Below, piece after piece: positions 12,301-23,299 of a stretch of DNA of 64,000 bases. The DNA comes from Colius striatus (lineage: Eukaryota > Chordata > Aves > Coliiformes > Coliidae). The stretch lies in contig NC_084760.1 of assembly GCF_028858725.1 (NCBI RefSeq), forward strand, positions 55,391,367-55,455,366. Reading direction: 5' to 3'. The number at the start of each line of letters is the position of its first letter. Within the stretch, counting starts at the first letter, position 1. The translations under genes were made by a program, and so were the position numbers. The notes under the pieces are model-generated. The model was given only the letters and a program-made list of their open reading frames with translations, did no database searches and was not told the origin of the DNA.

Positions 12301-14319
12301 TCAATGATTATTTATCTAAAACTACTAACAAACTTACAATTGCCTGTAGTTGACAAGTTGCATTTGTCACAGTAGGCTCCTCAGGATTCCTGAGTGTACT
12401 TTAATGCTTGCTGTGATGAAGCCTTAACTTAAATTGCTGTTTATCAGGAGTCCCAGATCTTGTGATCCCACAGTGGAAAAAGGTGGTAAAGCTAGATATA
12501 ATGGAGTTTTTTTCCATTTTTTACCAGTGCTCTGACAGCTTACCCTAGGAAGCCTTCTCTTCAGAAAAAAAGAGATAAAATTGTAAATATAACTCATCAG
12601 GCATATGGAGTGCATTTCAGGCTCTGACTCCAGCCATCTGCAGTCTAAATCCTTGGGTGTAAGAGTTTCTTTTACTCATTCATGTAGCAACAAACATTTT
12701 TATTCCTTGTTTATTTAAAAAAAAAAAAAAGGAAACCTGTTTTATTTGTCAGTATGTGGCATGCTTCATTCAGTAACACTGTAGGTAAATTAGTGCTGTC
12801 TGTCAACGCCTATGTGTAACTTTGCAAAAAACAATCTTGAGTAAACAGTTGATTCATAGCAATATCTCTCTATTTTTTGCCAGTTCCAGATTAGTATCTA
12901 AATAGTAGAGCAGCATACACCTACAGTCTTGTACGTAGTAATACTTTTGTATTTAATATCAACATTTTTTAACAGAGTTCACTTTTTTCCCCCAGGTGGA
13001 AAAGGGTTTGAGGTGAGAATTCTGTGCTGTGCTTGAGTCCATATAGACAGCTTTGTACTCATAAATGGGCATGTTGTTCTCAGCAGCAGCTGCTCCGGGA
13101 TGAGCAGAAACCACCATATCACTGGCACAAACCTAGACTACGTCAAGAAAGAAGAAACGCACAGAACTGATGCCACTTCATCTGGATCAACAAGCTGGAC
13201 GCCTAGTGCCCCTCAACAATCACATAAGCATTGTAACCAGGTTTGGATCTTTGGTAGAGTGCTTGGGAAAGGGAGTCTTAAATACCTGTGTATAACGTGC
13301 CACTTCTGGCACACCAGTACGCAAAATTTTGTGGGTTAACCAAACTTTTTTGTACAAACATGTTCGTCTACCTCCTGTTTATATTCATTTCCTGTGACAC
13401 AGCCTTTTCCTCAAACCCTCGTGCTAGTAAGTATAGCAGTGTCTAGCTTACATGAGTTAATCTCAAGTGGATATTTAAAGGATTAGGCTCTGATTAAAAG
13501 TCAACTGATTCTATACTTTAGGTGGTAGGGTGACTCAGAATGCCTTTGTCAGATGTCTTTAACCTCTCCAGCTGTCCTGTCATTGAGGATGAGTCAGAAG
13601 CTGGAGTCCTACAACTAACACTAAATCTGGAAGGCTCAACTGTTAGCATAACTGATTTGACAACCTGGGGGAGGATGCGGACTCGTGTGTTACTGAGGTG
13701 ACAGCAGCCTTTCCAGAGTGTTGCCAGCATCTTTCAGGGAAAAGAAGAGAATCTCAGTCTTTTGTTTTATTCTACACTTGATAGGAAAAACAATCTTTTC
13801 TAGGACAAGTGGGCTGACAGTGGTCTGGTAGAAGAAACAGTATTCAGAGGGAACTTCTTAGGCTGGTTGTGCAATGAACGTTTTGTGCATTTTCTTTGAA
13901 AAAACGGTAAGTCTGGTATTTTTGGGAAAGTAAGGAGCTCATATATTCAGTCCTGATGTATTCATACCTGTGTCATCCACCACGAAGAGGACAAAGAGAG
14001 GCTCCCTTAGGAACCCTGGGCAGAATGATGATGGCACTAAGCTGTAGTTAAAATTCAAGCTCTATTTTCTTAACAGGGTATTATGATTACTATAGCACAG
14101 AATTTATGATTAGAAGGGCACAGGATTTCTACAAGCAGAATCTTACGTAGTACAACTTGTGAGTAGCATAATCCAGCATTTGTAATACAACTTAATTTAC
14201 AATTTCTAATCACCTGCACCCTCTGCAGGTCAGGTCAAACCTTAAGGCATGCTTTGCTGTATCAAAGTAACAACCGTAATCTAGACTTGAACATCATAAT
14301 AAAGCATACAAGTCACTCC
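9396..14319. other. Intergenic DNA with one exon-like open segment
   Basis: About 4.9 kb with no recognised gene. One segment, 9600-9852, is open throughout and flanked by a good acceptor (ttatctttcag) and donor (gtaagc); see findings. Poly-A at ~12717-12732 and triplicated tgtaagct around 10420-10450 are minor. No CR1 or LTR was recognised here. Confidence 0.45.
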
Positions 14320-14742
14320 CTCGGTGCTGGGTGGAAGCAGACAGCAGTGCAGGTGTCCCTGGTCACTGGGGGCCCCAGGTCTCACTGTCCAGCAGTGGTT
14401 CAGGCCCAAGTTCTTCCCCAGTTAGGGCTTGTATCAGCTTGGTTTTACAGACAGTGCTGTGCACACTGTTACACTTCCCTGTTCTGTGGTGGGAGCATCA
14501 ACAGCACTTTGCTGGCTGTGTGCCTGGGCCCTTCAAGGCTGGCAAGGAGGGGAGTTACCGGCCTGGTGCCCAGGAACATTCAGGCTGGGAGGGAGAGGAC
14601 AAAGAAATGTGTTTGTCTTGTCTACTTGGTTCACAGGACCTTCAAGGCCTGATAACGAGAGAAAAGGGACAAAAACGTGATCCGCTTAGTCACAGAATGG
14701 CTGCTTGCCTTATAAAATGGCATTAGTTATGTTAAACATATG
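14320..14742. repeat. ~415-bp dispersed repeat, copy 2
   Basis: Direct-orientation copy of 763-1180, with roughly nine bases in ten matching by eye. Left flank gtcactccctcggtgctggg matches gacattccctcagtgctggc of copy 1. The right end, ttatgttaaacatatgacc, matches ttatgttaaacacatgaca. It is not next to an LTR here, so the unit is independently dispersed. The three overlapping ORFs of 80-130 codons are not credible genes because the matching frame in copy 1 is broken. Confidence 0.65.
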
Positions 14743-15895
14743 ACCAGGGGTCAGGAGCAGGGAGTAACAGTCACACACCTGATGCTAATTTTGGTAGCAC
14801 TGTCCTGTAGATACTAAGTAGAAACACTGCTCCTTACAATGAACATTTTACAATGAACATTTTAAAAAAAGACATCCTGTAAGTCATCCTGTGTATACTG
14901 TGGTTTGAGTCCCCATGTCAGATTTCTGGCCTTCCCTGCCTTTGAGCCTTCCAAAGGAGAGCTCTGCGCTTCTTGGTCACCTGGCAACTATGTACACAAT
15001 ACGAGAGCACATGATTTTTCTCTTTTCAAGTGACGTCATCTTGATTTTAGCCATAGTTACAAACAGCTATTGTCAGGTTATAGATGTTTTGTTTTGTTTT
15101 GTTTTTTTTCCCAGAGAAACTCCACAGATCTAAGAGCAAGTTTTCATAAACTTGAAATGAAATATAACTAGACTTGTTATTTTAGGTCTACAGGCATACA
15201 GCAACATTGGGGTTTTTGTGTTTTGTTGATGATTACTCTGGCTGCATGTTTGACTGCGTTTGTGGTTTAGTTTTTCTTTAGTGTTTATTACATGAACAAT
15301 GCTTTCATTTTACTTCCACAATATCTCCTACAGGCTTCAACAGAAATGTATACAGGAACAGTATCCTAGTTCTATAATGCCATTTGGATTGTCTTAAAAT
15401 ACAGCTTTTACAGTGTTAATCCTAAAATTTTCACTGTTTTTAAAGGTTTTTTTTAAAACAAGCCTGATTAGATTTGGAATTCTCTGAACAGTTGTGAAAA
15501 TAAACTAGTGTCTGTAATCGAGTTGCTAAACTTGGGGTCTGCTGTAGTCAGGATCAGAATAAAACAAACTGCAATAAAAATGTTCATTAACCAGAAAATA
15601 GTATCTTGCCAAACCAAGACTTTTAAGAATGAGAGAAACTGGCTATCTAAAAAGGCAGAATATCTCTGTGTAAAAGCTTGCTAAAGAAGCAATTTATGGG
15701 ACTGGATAAATCTTTTAATAATTAATTTTTTTTCTCAGAGCAGATGCAACTTCCCTGGAAGGGGTAGGGGAGGTATGTAAGAAACAGAGCACACAGGGGT
15801 AAGAAATTATAAGCACACAGCGGTATTTTAAGACTGGGCAAGGATACGCTCTACAGAAAATACCCCTGATGTTTTCTGCAACTTAAAGTGTTTTC
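14743..15895. other. Intergenic DNA, nothing recognised
   Basis: AT-rich. A 14-base tandem duplication (caatgaacatttta) lies near 14838-14865 and a (gtttt)n tract near 15088-15105. No gene was recognised. Confidence 0.45.
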
Positions 15896-15955
15896 ATAGA
15901 ATCAATCATAGAATGCTAGGGGTTGGAAGGGACCTTAAGCAATCATCTAGTCCAC
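15896..15955 (-). mobile_element. CR1 LINE 3' tip
   Basis: Sixty-base reverse-complement CR1 terminus: catagaatgctaggggttgg, then aagggacctt and catctagtcca. It contains only the extreme 3' end. Confidence 0.8.
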
Positions 15956-18574
15956 TAAGAGTTACTGTATGTTTGGATTTAATTCCTGCATTTATTTTCA
16001 CTATTGGAAAAAACTTAAAACTGTTTTAAAGTATGGGATTTTTTTCCATGTCTGAAATTTTGCACTGTGATGCCACATACAGCTCACCCAGGTTTACCTT
16101 CTCTTACCAGAACACATCTGTCCAATACAGATTGGTTACTCGGGCATTGGAATAGAAGCTGTGAAAATGAAGAACATCTAGTATGAAAAAATACTCTTCT
16201 TATCTGCCTGCTGTTTGTTTATGTAGATTTCTTGTAACCCAAGGCTACATTGTTTCTAATACTTTCTTTTTTTGTTGATATAAAATTTGTTTCAGCACCT
16301 GTCTGTGATCAGGAAAATAGCAAGCACTTGGAATATGCTTTAATCCGTGCTTCATCTGATGATTTAAAGTATTTGGAAACAGTGTTGTCTTGCTTTTATT
16401 GTACATCTACCTCTCTTCATAAATCCTCCACTGAGTGGAAAGAATCTCAAGGTAAAATATGCTCTAACTCAACCTTCCTAGCTCTTCACTTCTGCTCTTA
16501 AACCATCCTTTCAGCTGGGATGATGCAACTGTTTTTGCATTTGAATTACCTAAACTAGATTATAGAACCTGGTACAGGTTAGAAACTTACTCTCCCCAAG
16601 GTGTGCTTTGTCCGTGGTGTTTTTTAATCCAGTTTGCTGTCTTCTAATAATTATTGCAGCATAATTGCAGCAGGGAGTGGAAAGAACTGAATCAGGTGGC
16701 ATTGTAGGGGGAGATAGATAGGGAAAAATGTTATCAAACTAGAGACTTTTATGTCCTGATGTTGCTTTCAGTGTTACCTGGTTTTGAAGGAGCAGCACTT
16801 AGCTGAAGAGAACTAGAGGACCACAGTTTCTGAACTGTGATGTGGGGGAAAAGCTTTGTTTCTTTGGGAGGGGAAAAAATTATTATATTTATGGGGCTTC
16901 TTTAGTAATATAACTAGTAAATCTGCAAGTGGACTGTCTTGCTGGTCCTCTGTGTGTAACTTGGCTTGATAAATAATTTAGTGTGTAGCTTTAGATTCTG
17001 GTTCATAATCCTTGTCAGTAATACAGAGCATCGTAGCCTGAGATTCATTCCTCAGGGCTGAGTAATGGACCTTAATGATAGGTAGCGAAATTAAGAAATT
17101 TGATAGGTGTAGTGTTGCTAAAGGAGGTGACTTTGGGATATGATTGTAGCTCTTATCTAGAGTAGGGGAGAGGAAGTGATGATACATTGCTGAGCCTTCG
17201 TTGAAGTTTCAGGGTAAGGCTACAAACGTGTGCTAACCACAGACAGAACCTGTCAAAGCTGTGAAGTCCAGAAGCTCTGTCTATATTTAGTCCTTACATC
17301 TGCAAAATACAGAAGACTGTTGGCAGCTTCACCCTTTTTTTTTTATTTTTAAAACATAAATGGCTAATTTGTATGGAGAGGAATAGGCAGTCTAACAAGG
17401 AAAAAAACACAGTGATGCAAATACAAAAATAGCTTGATTACATTATACTAACTAAACAAAGGTGGTGACAGCTGCAGTTGGAGCACAGGTAGTGTTTCAG
17501 CCATCAGCTATCTACTGAACCGTGATGTGTGGCTGCTACAGCAGTACTGTTAACCAAACTGGGAAGGAAATAGCAGAATCCTGTGAAAACGACAGCAAGT
17601 CAGTACTTTCTCTAGTATCTCTCACAATGCATGAAAATTAGTCATTTGGTCACGTTTTTGGAAATGGAGTAAATTTTTCTTTTCCCTTTATAAAAACTTA
17701 CAGGAATCTGAACAAATGGGCATTAGCATGAGGAGAGAGATGACGTGACAGACTCCACAACAACAGAGCGAGTGGATTTTGTCCATTCAGATCATATCTC
17801 TGAATGGCTTTGAGCAGAAAACTAATTAAATATCATTTATTCTTGAAAATAAACTTCGTTTTAAAACTCTAAGAACACCATTAATTTTACATGTCAAGTA
17901 TACAGTTAAAGTTTGTCACTGGTGCTTTGTGAAGAAATTCTACTGTCCTTATGCTTTTGAAAAGAGTAAACCAATGCGAGGGATGTTCTTCTTTGAAGAA
18001 AGCTTTCCCAGACTCTCAAGTTGAACTAATGACTGGAATGTGAAATAGCATGGAATGGAGCCTTTGAATAACTAAATCATGGATGTGTTACGTGCTTGTT
18101 AAACTAGGTTCAGCACTTTTTCATGCCTTAGTTTGGTTTATGAGCTCTTCATTGCCATAATACTCATAACTTTGTTATGAATCCAACTTGAAAAAACAAA
18201 ATCTTGAAAAAATGTGCTAACAGTTCGTTGTGTCTACTTCTCATTTTGGAATAAACCAGTGTTAAGTTTGGATGACCAAAGGAGTACATATGCTTAGGGG
18301 TTTTTTTTTACCACAGGAAGTGTTTTTCCACAGTTACCAACACATGTTCTCAGCAACCTGCTCTAAAACTAATGTAAAATTTTCTGTCAAGCATGCTGCC
18401 CATGAAGCCGCCTTCTCTTTTTTCCCAAATCTATCATCCTTCCAAAAGCTTTAAGAAGATGATTAACTTTGTGGAAAGCCCTTAAGATCAGATTATCTGG
18501 TCTGAATTTGGAACACGTTCTTAGCATATTAAGAAATGGGTTTAGATTCACAGGATCTTTTTGTTCTTTTTCTT
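15956..18574. other. Intergenic DNA with one exon-like open segment
   Basis: About 2.6 kb without a recognised gene. Segment 16296-16451 is an open, splice-flanked 156-base block; see findings. The rest is AT-rich with no repeat that I recognise. Confidence 0.45.
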
Positions 18575-19499
18575 CTTGGTTGGAAGGGACCTCAAAAGAT
18601 CATCTAGTCCAACCTCCCTGCCAGAGTAGGTCACACAGGAACTCGTCCAGGTTGGTTTTGAATGTCCCCAGAGAAGGAGACTCAACACCCATCTGGGCAG
18701 CCTGTGACAGTGTTCAATCACTCTCACAGTGAAGAAGTTTTTCCTTATGTTTCTTTGGAACCTCTTATGTTCCAGCTTGTACCCGTTGCCCCTTGTCCTG
18801 TCATTGGCCATCACTGAGGACAGCCTGGCTCCATCCTCCTAACATCCACCCTTTACACATTTGTAAACACTAATGATGCCATCCCTCAGCTTCCTCCAAC
18901 CTGAAGAGCCCCAGCTCCCTCAACCTTTCATCATAAGGGGGCTGCTCCACTCCATCAGCTTTGTGGCCCTGCACTGAACTTCAGCAGCTCCCTGTTCTTC
19001 TTGAACTGAAGGGCCCAGATCTGGACACAATATTCCAGATGCAGTCTCACGAGGGCAGAGTAGAGGAGGAGGAGAACCACCTCTCTTGATCTATTAACCA
19101 CAGCCCTTCTAATACACTCCAGGATGCCAGTGGCCTTCTTGGCCACAAAGGCACATTGCTGGTTCATGCTCATCCTGCAGTCCACCAAGACCCTCTGGTC
19201 CCTTTCCCCTCTACTACTCTTTTAACAGTTCGCTCCCCAACCTGTACTGGTACATGGGGTTTTTCTTTCCCAGATGCAAGACTCTACACTTGCCCCTGTT
19301 GAATTTCATTAGATTTCTCCCCGCCCAACTCTCCAGCCTGTCCAGGTCTCATTGAATGGCAGCACAGCCTTCTGGTGTGTCAGCCACTCCCCCCAGTTTA
19401 GTATTGTAAGCAGACTTGTTGACAGTGCCCTCTGTTCCCTCATCAAGGTCGATAATGAATAGATTGAACAGTACTGACCCTTGAGGGACTCTGACTTCT
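18575..19499 (-). mobile_element. CR1 LINE, ~0.9 kb, with ORF2 C-terminal remnant
   Basis: Minus-strand CR1. The plus strand shows ggttggaagggacctcaaaa near 18579 and ends gacccttgagggactctgac near 19490. The minus-strand reading frame over 19188-18955 gives the end of the CR1 ORF2 protein, with MNQQCAFVAKKATGIL and [17 protein letters not shown] recognisable, so the copy reaches into the region downstream of the reverse transcriptase. It is truncated at 5' and not active. Confidence 0.92.
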
Positions 19500-21194
19500 T
19501 TTTTTTATCATCTTTTTAAAGTTAGGGGCTTGTTTTATGGCTTCATGCATTTTAAGACTGGGACTTTTTAAAAGAAACTGACTGTATTGAATTGAATGAT
19601 GTATTACCTTGTTTAAAATATACTTTTTCCAAGTTTGTAACTCTTTTCCTTATAGTACAAGAAAACAATCTTTTAAGATACAGTGAGCATTTTCATGCAG
19701 TGTAAAAGATCTTGTCTAATTAGGAATAACATAAATCAAGTATTCCTTTTACATAAGCAAATAAGAAATAGATACCACTTTAGTGCCATTTCCATAGCAA
19801 GCTGTCTTGAAGGGTTAGTAGTAAATATAAATGTAGGCCTGAATCTTCCTTTCAAGAAAAAAAAAATTCATCGTGAATAGAAATGGGTTTCAGTTATAGC
19901 TTAATCTTAAATATACTGGGAGGAACACTTATCATAATTTTCAAACTTACCGCCAGTTTTTATTGTATCATTGTCTACTAGTGTGCTGACTGTGCCTGCA
20001 GGGCATGTGGAGAAGGAGAATTAAATACTTAGCTGTCCAAAAAACTGAACAGTACTTGAATTGGATGCACAAGGACAGCATAAAACCACATGAAAGGAAG
20101 ACCGATTTCTTTAGAAGCTCTCTGAAATGTCATCTACCTTGCCCTACTCTAGCTGGCTTCATGAGGAACCCAGAAATCTCAAAGCCGGTCTCAGGTTCAG
20201 AGGATTAATTTAAAGCTCTGCCTTTTAGGACCACTCTTAATTCAAGGAGATCCTAAGTTGGGACTCCTAGGGACACTTTCCAGTATTTAAATGACATAAT
20301 ACCTTTTTTAAAGGTGAAAGGCTTACATTAAATTTGGCTGTGATATGCTGTGGCAGTGTTACGGTGCTACACACATTCCAAGATGGTTTCCTTGTGGCCT
20401 TCTGTGCTTGTTACAGGGGCAACATGCACAAGATCAGTGACAGATTTATCTTTGCTTTCACAGGGATCAATGTAGACAAATCAATAGAGATAACTGGATC
20501 TGAAACAAATTATAGTGTGCCCGAGAGCTACAGGACAACAGTGTTATTCTTTACTACAGTTTCATTGCCAGAGCCTTCAAATGTCCTGCACCTTGATCAG
20601 GATGAATAGTGGTCAAAAAAAGAGGAGAATATTGCCTTGAAATCAGTCACCCTACCTTGGGCTCCTTTGTCATTTTCAGTTGTGTGTGTTGCATAATGCT
20701 GTTTATCTTAAGGAAAATCTATAGATGGGTATCCCTCAGGAAAGTTGACTTAGACTTTACTCAGGGTCTGATGTAACAGGAATTCACACAGATTTCAGAT
20801 TTAAAAGAGCCAAAGTAACAGCCTGTAGGGAAAGCTTGACTGTTGACTCTTGCCATATATTCCACTGTGGTAGAAGAAATGTGAGTGAGGATAGGTAAAG
20901 TTAGTATCGGAAAAGCATTGTTAGATGAGGGCAGTTCTGTGGCCTCTGTTTATGCTGTCAAACAAAGAATCCCCATCCCAAGTATTTTTTTTTTCTTAAA
21001 TCACATAAAAACTGGACTACCAGTGGCCAAAGCTTCTTTGAGTATGGGACTGCTGTGGGTCTTGTCTGCTGCTCTAGCACCAGAGGAAGAGACTAGGGGT
21101 GGTTGTGATTCTAAGTCTACATGGTGTCAAACAGGTAGTGATATAAACAGATACCTAGCTTTATTCCCTTGGCTTCCTGTCCAGATCTGAGGGT
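19500..21194. other. Intergenic DNA, nothing recognised
   Basis: Contains short ORFs at 20005-20208 and 20334-20609 that I do not recognise and cannot support as genes. No repeat was recognised. Confidence 0.4.
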
Positions 21195-21495
21195 ACTGCT
21201 ACCTATAAAACCTCTATGAAAGTTGTAAGAAAGGTCATTGGGAGTAATGTTGTACAGACACAAGCTGGAACACAGGAAGTTCCACTGGAACATGAGGAGA
21301 AACTTCTTTCCTGTAAGGGTGAAGGAGCCCTGGCACAGGCTGCCCAGGGAGGTTGTGGAGTCTCCTTCTCTGGAGGTTTCCAAAACCCACCTGGACTCAT
21401 TCCTGTGTAGCCTGCTCTAGGCTAACCAGCCTTAGCAGGGGAGGTGGACTAGATGGTCTCTAGAGGTTCCTTTCAGCCCCTACTGTTCTGTGAGA
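21195..21495 (+). mobile_element. CR1 LINE 3' fragment
   Basis: Plus-oriented CR1 3' region: acaagctggaacacaggaag, gcacaggctgcccagggagg, ttgtggagtctccttctctg, and a 3' tip reading tggactagatggtctctaga. It is ~300 bases and 5'-truncated. Confidence 0.88.
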
Positions 21496-22669
21496 TGTTC
21501 CCTGGGGGCAGCACTCTCTTAGTCCCCAAGCACTAGGCCTTGCTCAGAACCCTGCATGTGGGGTGCTTTGGGTCCTAGGGAGAGGGAATGAGGCTGAGGA
21601 GGAACAGCATCTGCTGGGGCTTGAAGTGTAACTTGAGGAATACGGGAAGAGATATATTCTTTCAATTTCCAGCATTTCACAATAGCCAAAAGGGTTTACA
21701 GTGTTATAGTTTTTTTTTTTCTAGTGAGGGGAAGATGTGAACTGTATTGTGAAAGAGTTGAATAGCTTGCCCTGTCTCAGAACAGATAATTACCAGATTT
21801 CTGCAAGATGGATGGAGGAAGATCTTACCACAGAGTGGAAAAAGATGATTGATAGCACTGCTCATGAAGATGCTGGAAAGTCAATGGGCTTAAAGTCTGT
21901 TGAGTTCTACAATTGCTGACTTGTAAAATAATGTTAACAGGAAGCTTTATGAACTTGGGCAAGGAATTACCTTCTGCTCAGATCTTTTAAGATAATTAAA
22001 AGAAACGCCTAATTGTAGGATTACTTGTTGTATGTTGCTGATATTCTGTGACAGGAATTAATAAATTCTAGTTCTTAAGCCTTAAGGCTTCTGAAAAAAA
22101 AATATTTCCTCAACTGAAGCTTATCAAGAAAGATTAAAAGACTTCCCTCAACTGTAGGAGGTTGGAAGTTACACAGTGGTCTTTCTCACCAAGATGATAT
22201 TTAGTGAAATGCAAAACTATTGAAATCCAAAGTGAAATGCAAATACAAAAGGAAATTTACTAGTGACATGCAAAACTATTAAATGCATGGTTTCCTCCCT
22301 GAGCAAAAGATGATACAGTGTTTTCCCTTTTGAAATAATTTAACATTTACAGAGTTTTGAAAGGCTGTCCAACAATATTCTGCACCTCGCGAGGCCTATT
22401 TTCAAATGTGTGTTGGTGTCCAGGCTTAGTCACACCCCTATTCTCTCTGCCCCTCTTAGCATTTGTAGCTATGGAAATGGCACCTAGTAGAAGCTTGATC
22501 CATGCGTGTCAGGATGAAAAATCACTTGGCCAGTTAGTATAAACTTGTGCTTAAATTTAACAGCGTTTGATTGCTAATATGGCCCCTGAAATGGCAAGTA
22601 GGGAAGAGAGATTTATTTCTTAAAACGCGCTGTCGCAGCAGCTCCACCCCCTGCATGCCCTGAGATTAC
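21496..22669. other. Intergenic DNA upstream of the HSF2 CpG island
   Basis: AT-rich spacer with no recognised gene. A short ORF at 21737-21919 is unremarkable. GC content climbs sharply from about 22620. Confidence 0.45.
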
Positions 22670-22871
22670 GGGCCTGAGACTGAGGTGCGGCAGTTCCTGC
22701 GGGCGGTTGCGTTCGCCTGCTCTGGGTGAGGGCTGAGGCGGGCCTCTCCCTGGCGGCTGCAGCCTTTATGCAGGCCCTGAGCCTCAGCTTCCCGCCGCCA
22801 GCCCCGTGCCCCGGCGGGAACCGCCGCGCCACCCCCGCCGGGCCCCGCCCCCACAGCTCCGGGCCTCCCCA

Positions 22872-22966
22872 CACGTGCATGGGCGGGGCCCGCCCGCCGC
22901 CGGCCTCCCCGTGCCGGGCGGCCAGGCCGCGCCGCGCTGTTGTGACACGTGAGGGCAGCGCACGTG
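22872..22966. promoter_or_regulatory. Three palindromic E-boxes (CACGTG) upstream of HSF2
   Basis: CACGTG occurs at 22872-22877, 22946-22951 and 22961-22966, 196-290 bases upstream of the HSF2 ATG. The last two are 15 bases apart start to start. CACGTG is the core bound by bHLH factors such as USF, MYC/MAX and MiT/TFE. Binding here is an inference. Confidence 0.6.
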
Positions 22967-23044
22967 GGGCCGTTATGTAAAGCGCAGGCAGCCGGGGGCG
23001 GGGGGGCGGCCGGTGGCACGCACGCGCGCGCGTGGCCGGCCGCC

Positions 23045-23077
23045 GCGCATGCGGGAGAGGCCCGGTGCGCAGGCGCC
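23045..23077. promoter_or_regulatory. Two NRF1-like sites upstream of HSF2
   Basis: gcgcatgcgg (23045-23054) and tgcgcaggcgcc (23066-23077) resemble the NRF1 consensus (GCGCATGCGC type) often found in CpG-island promoters. They lie 85-117 bases before the start codon. Function is inferred from motif match only. Confidence 0.5.
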
Positions 23078-23161
23078 TCGGGGAGGGGCGGGGAAGGCCG
23101 GGCTGGTTCTGCTGCCCCTGCACCCCTCCCCCGGCCAGACGGCGGAGGTTCGCGAGCGACA

Positions 23162-23299
23162 ATGAAGCAGCAGCAGCTCCAGCCGCCCCAGCCGCAGCCG
23201 CCGCTGTTCTCCTCCAGCGCGGGGGTCCCGGCCTTCCTCAGCAAGCTGTGGGCGCTGGTGGGCGAGGCGCCCAGCAACCAGCTCATCACCTGGAGCCAG
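23162..23299 (+). CDS. HSF2: HSF2 exon 1 (residues 1-46)
   Basis: Starts ATGAAGCAG and ends TGGAGCCAG before donor gtgcgg. It encodes a Q/P-rich start and the first part of the DNA-binding domain ([12 protein letters not shown]…ITWSQ). The ATG was chosen because MKQ matches vertebrate HSF2 and the frame continues into exon 2. Confidence 0.96.

Noticed and set aside
12717..12732. Poly-A run as a possible processed pseudogene tail
   Set aside because: No coding remnant or target duplication around it; simple homopolymer.
14254..14726. Overlapping ORFs of ~130 codons
   Set aside because: They lie in the 415-bp repeat; the matching frames in the other copy (763-1180) are broken.
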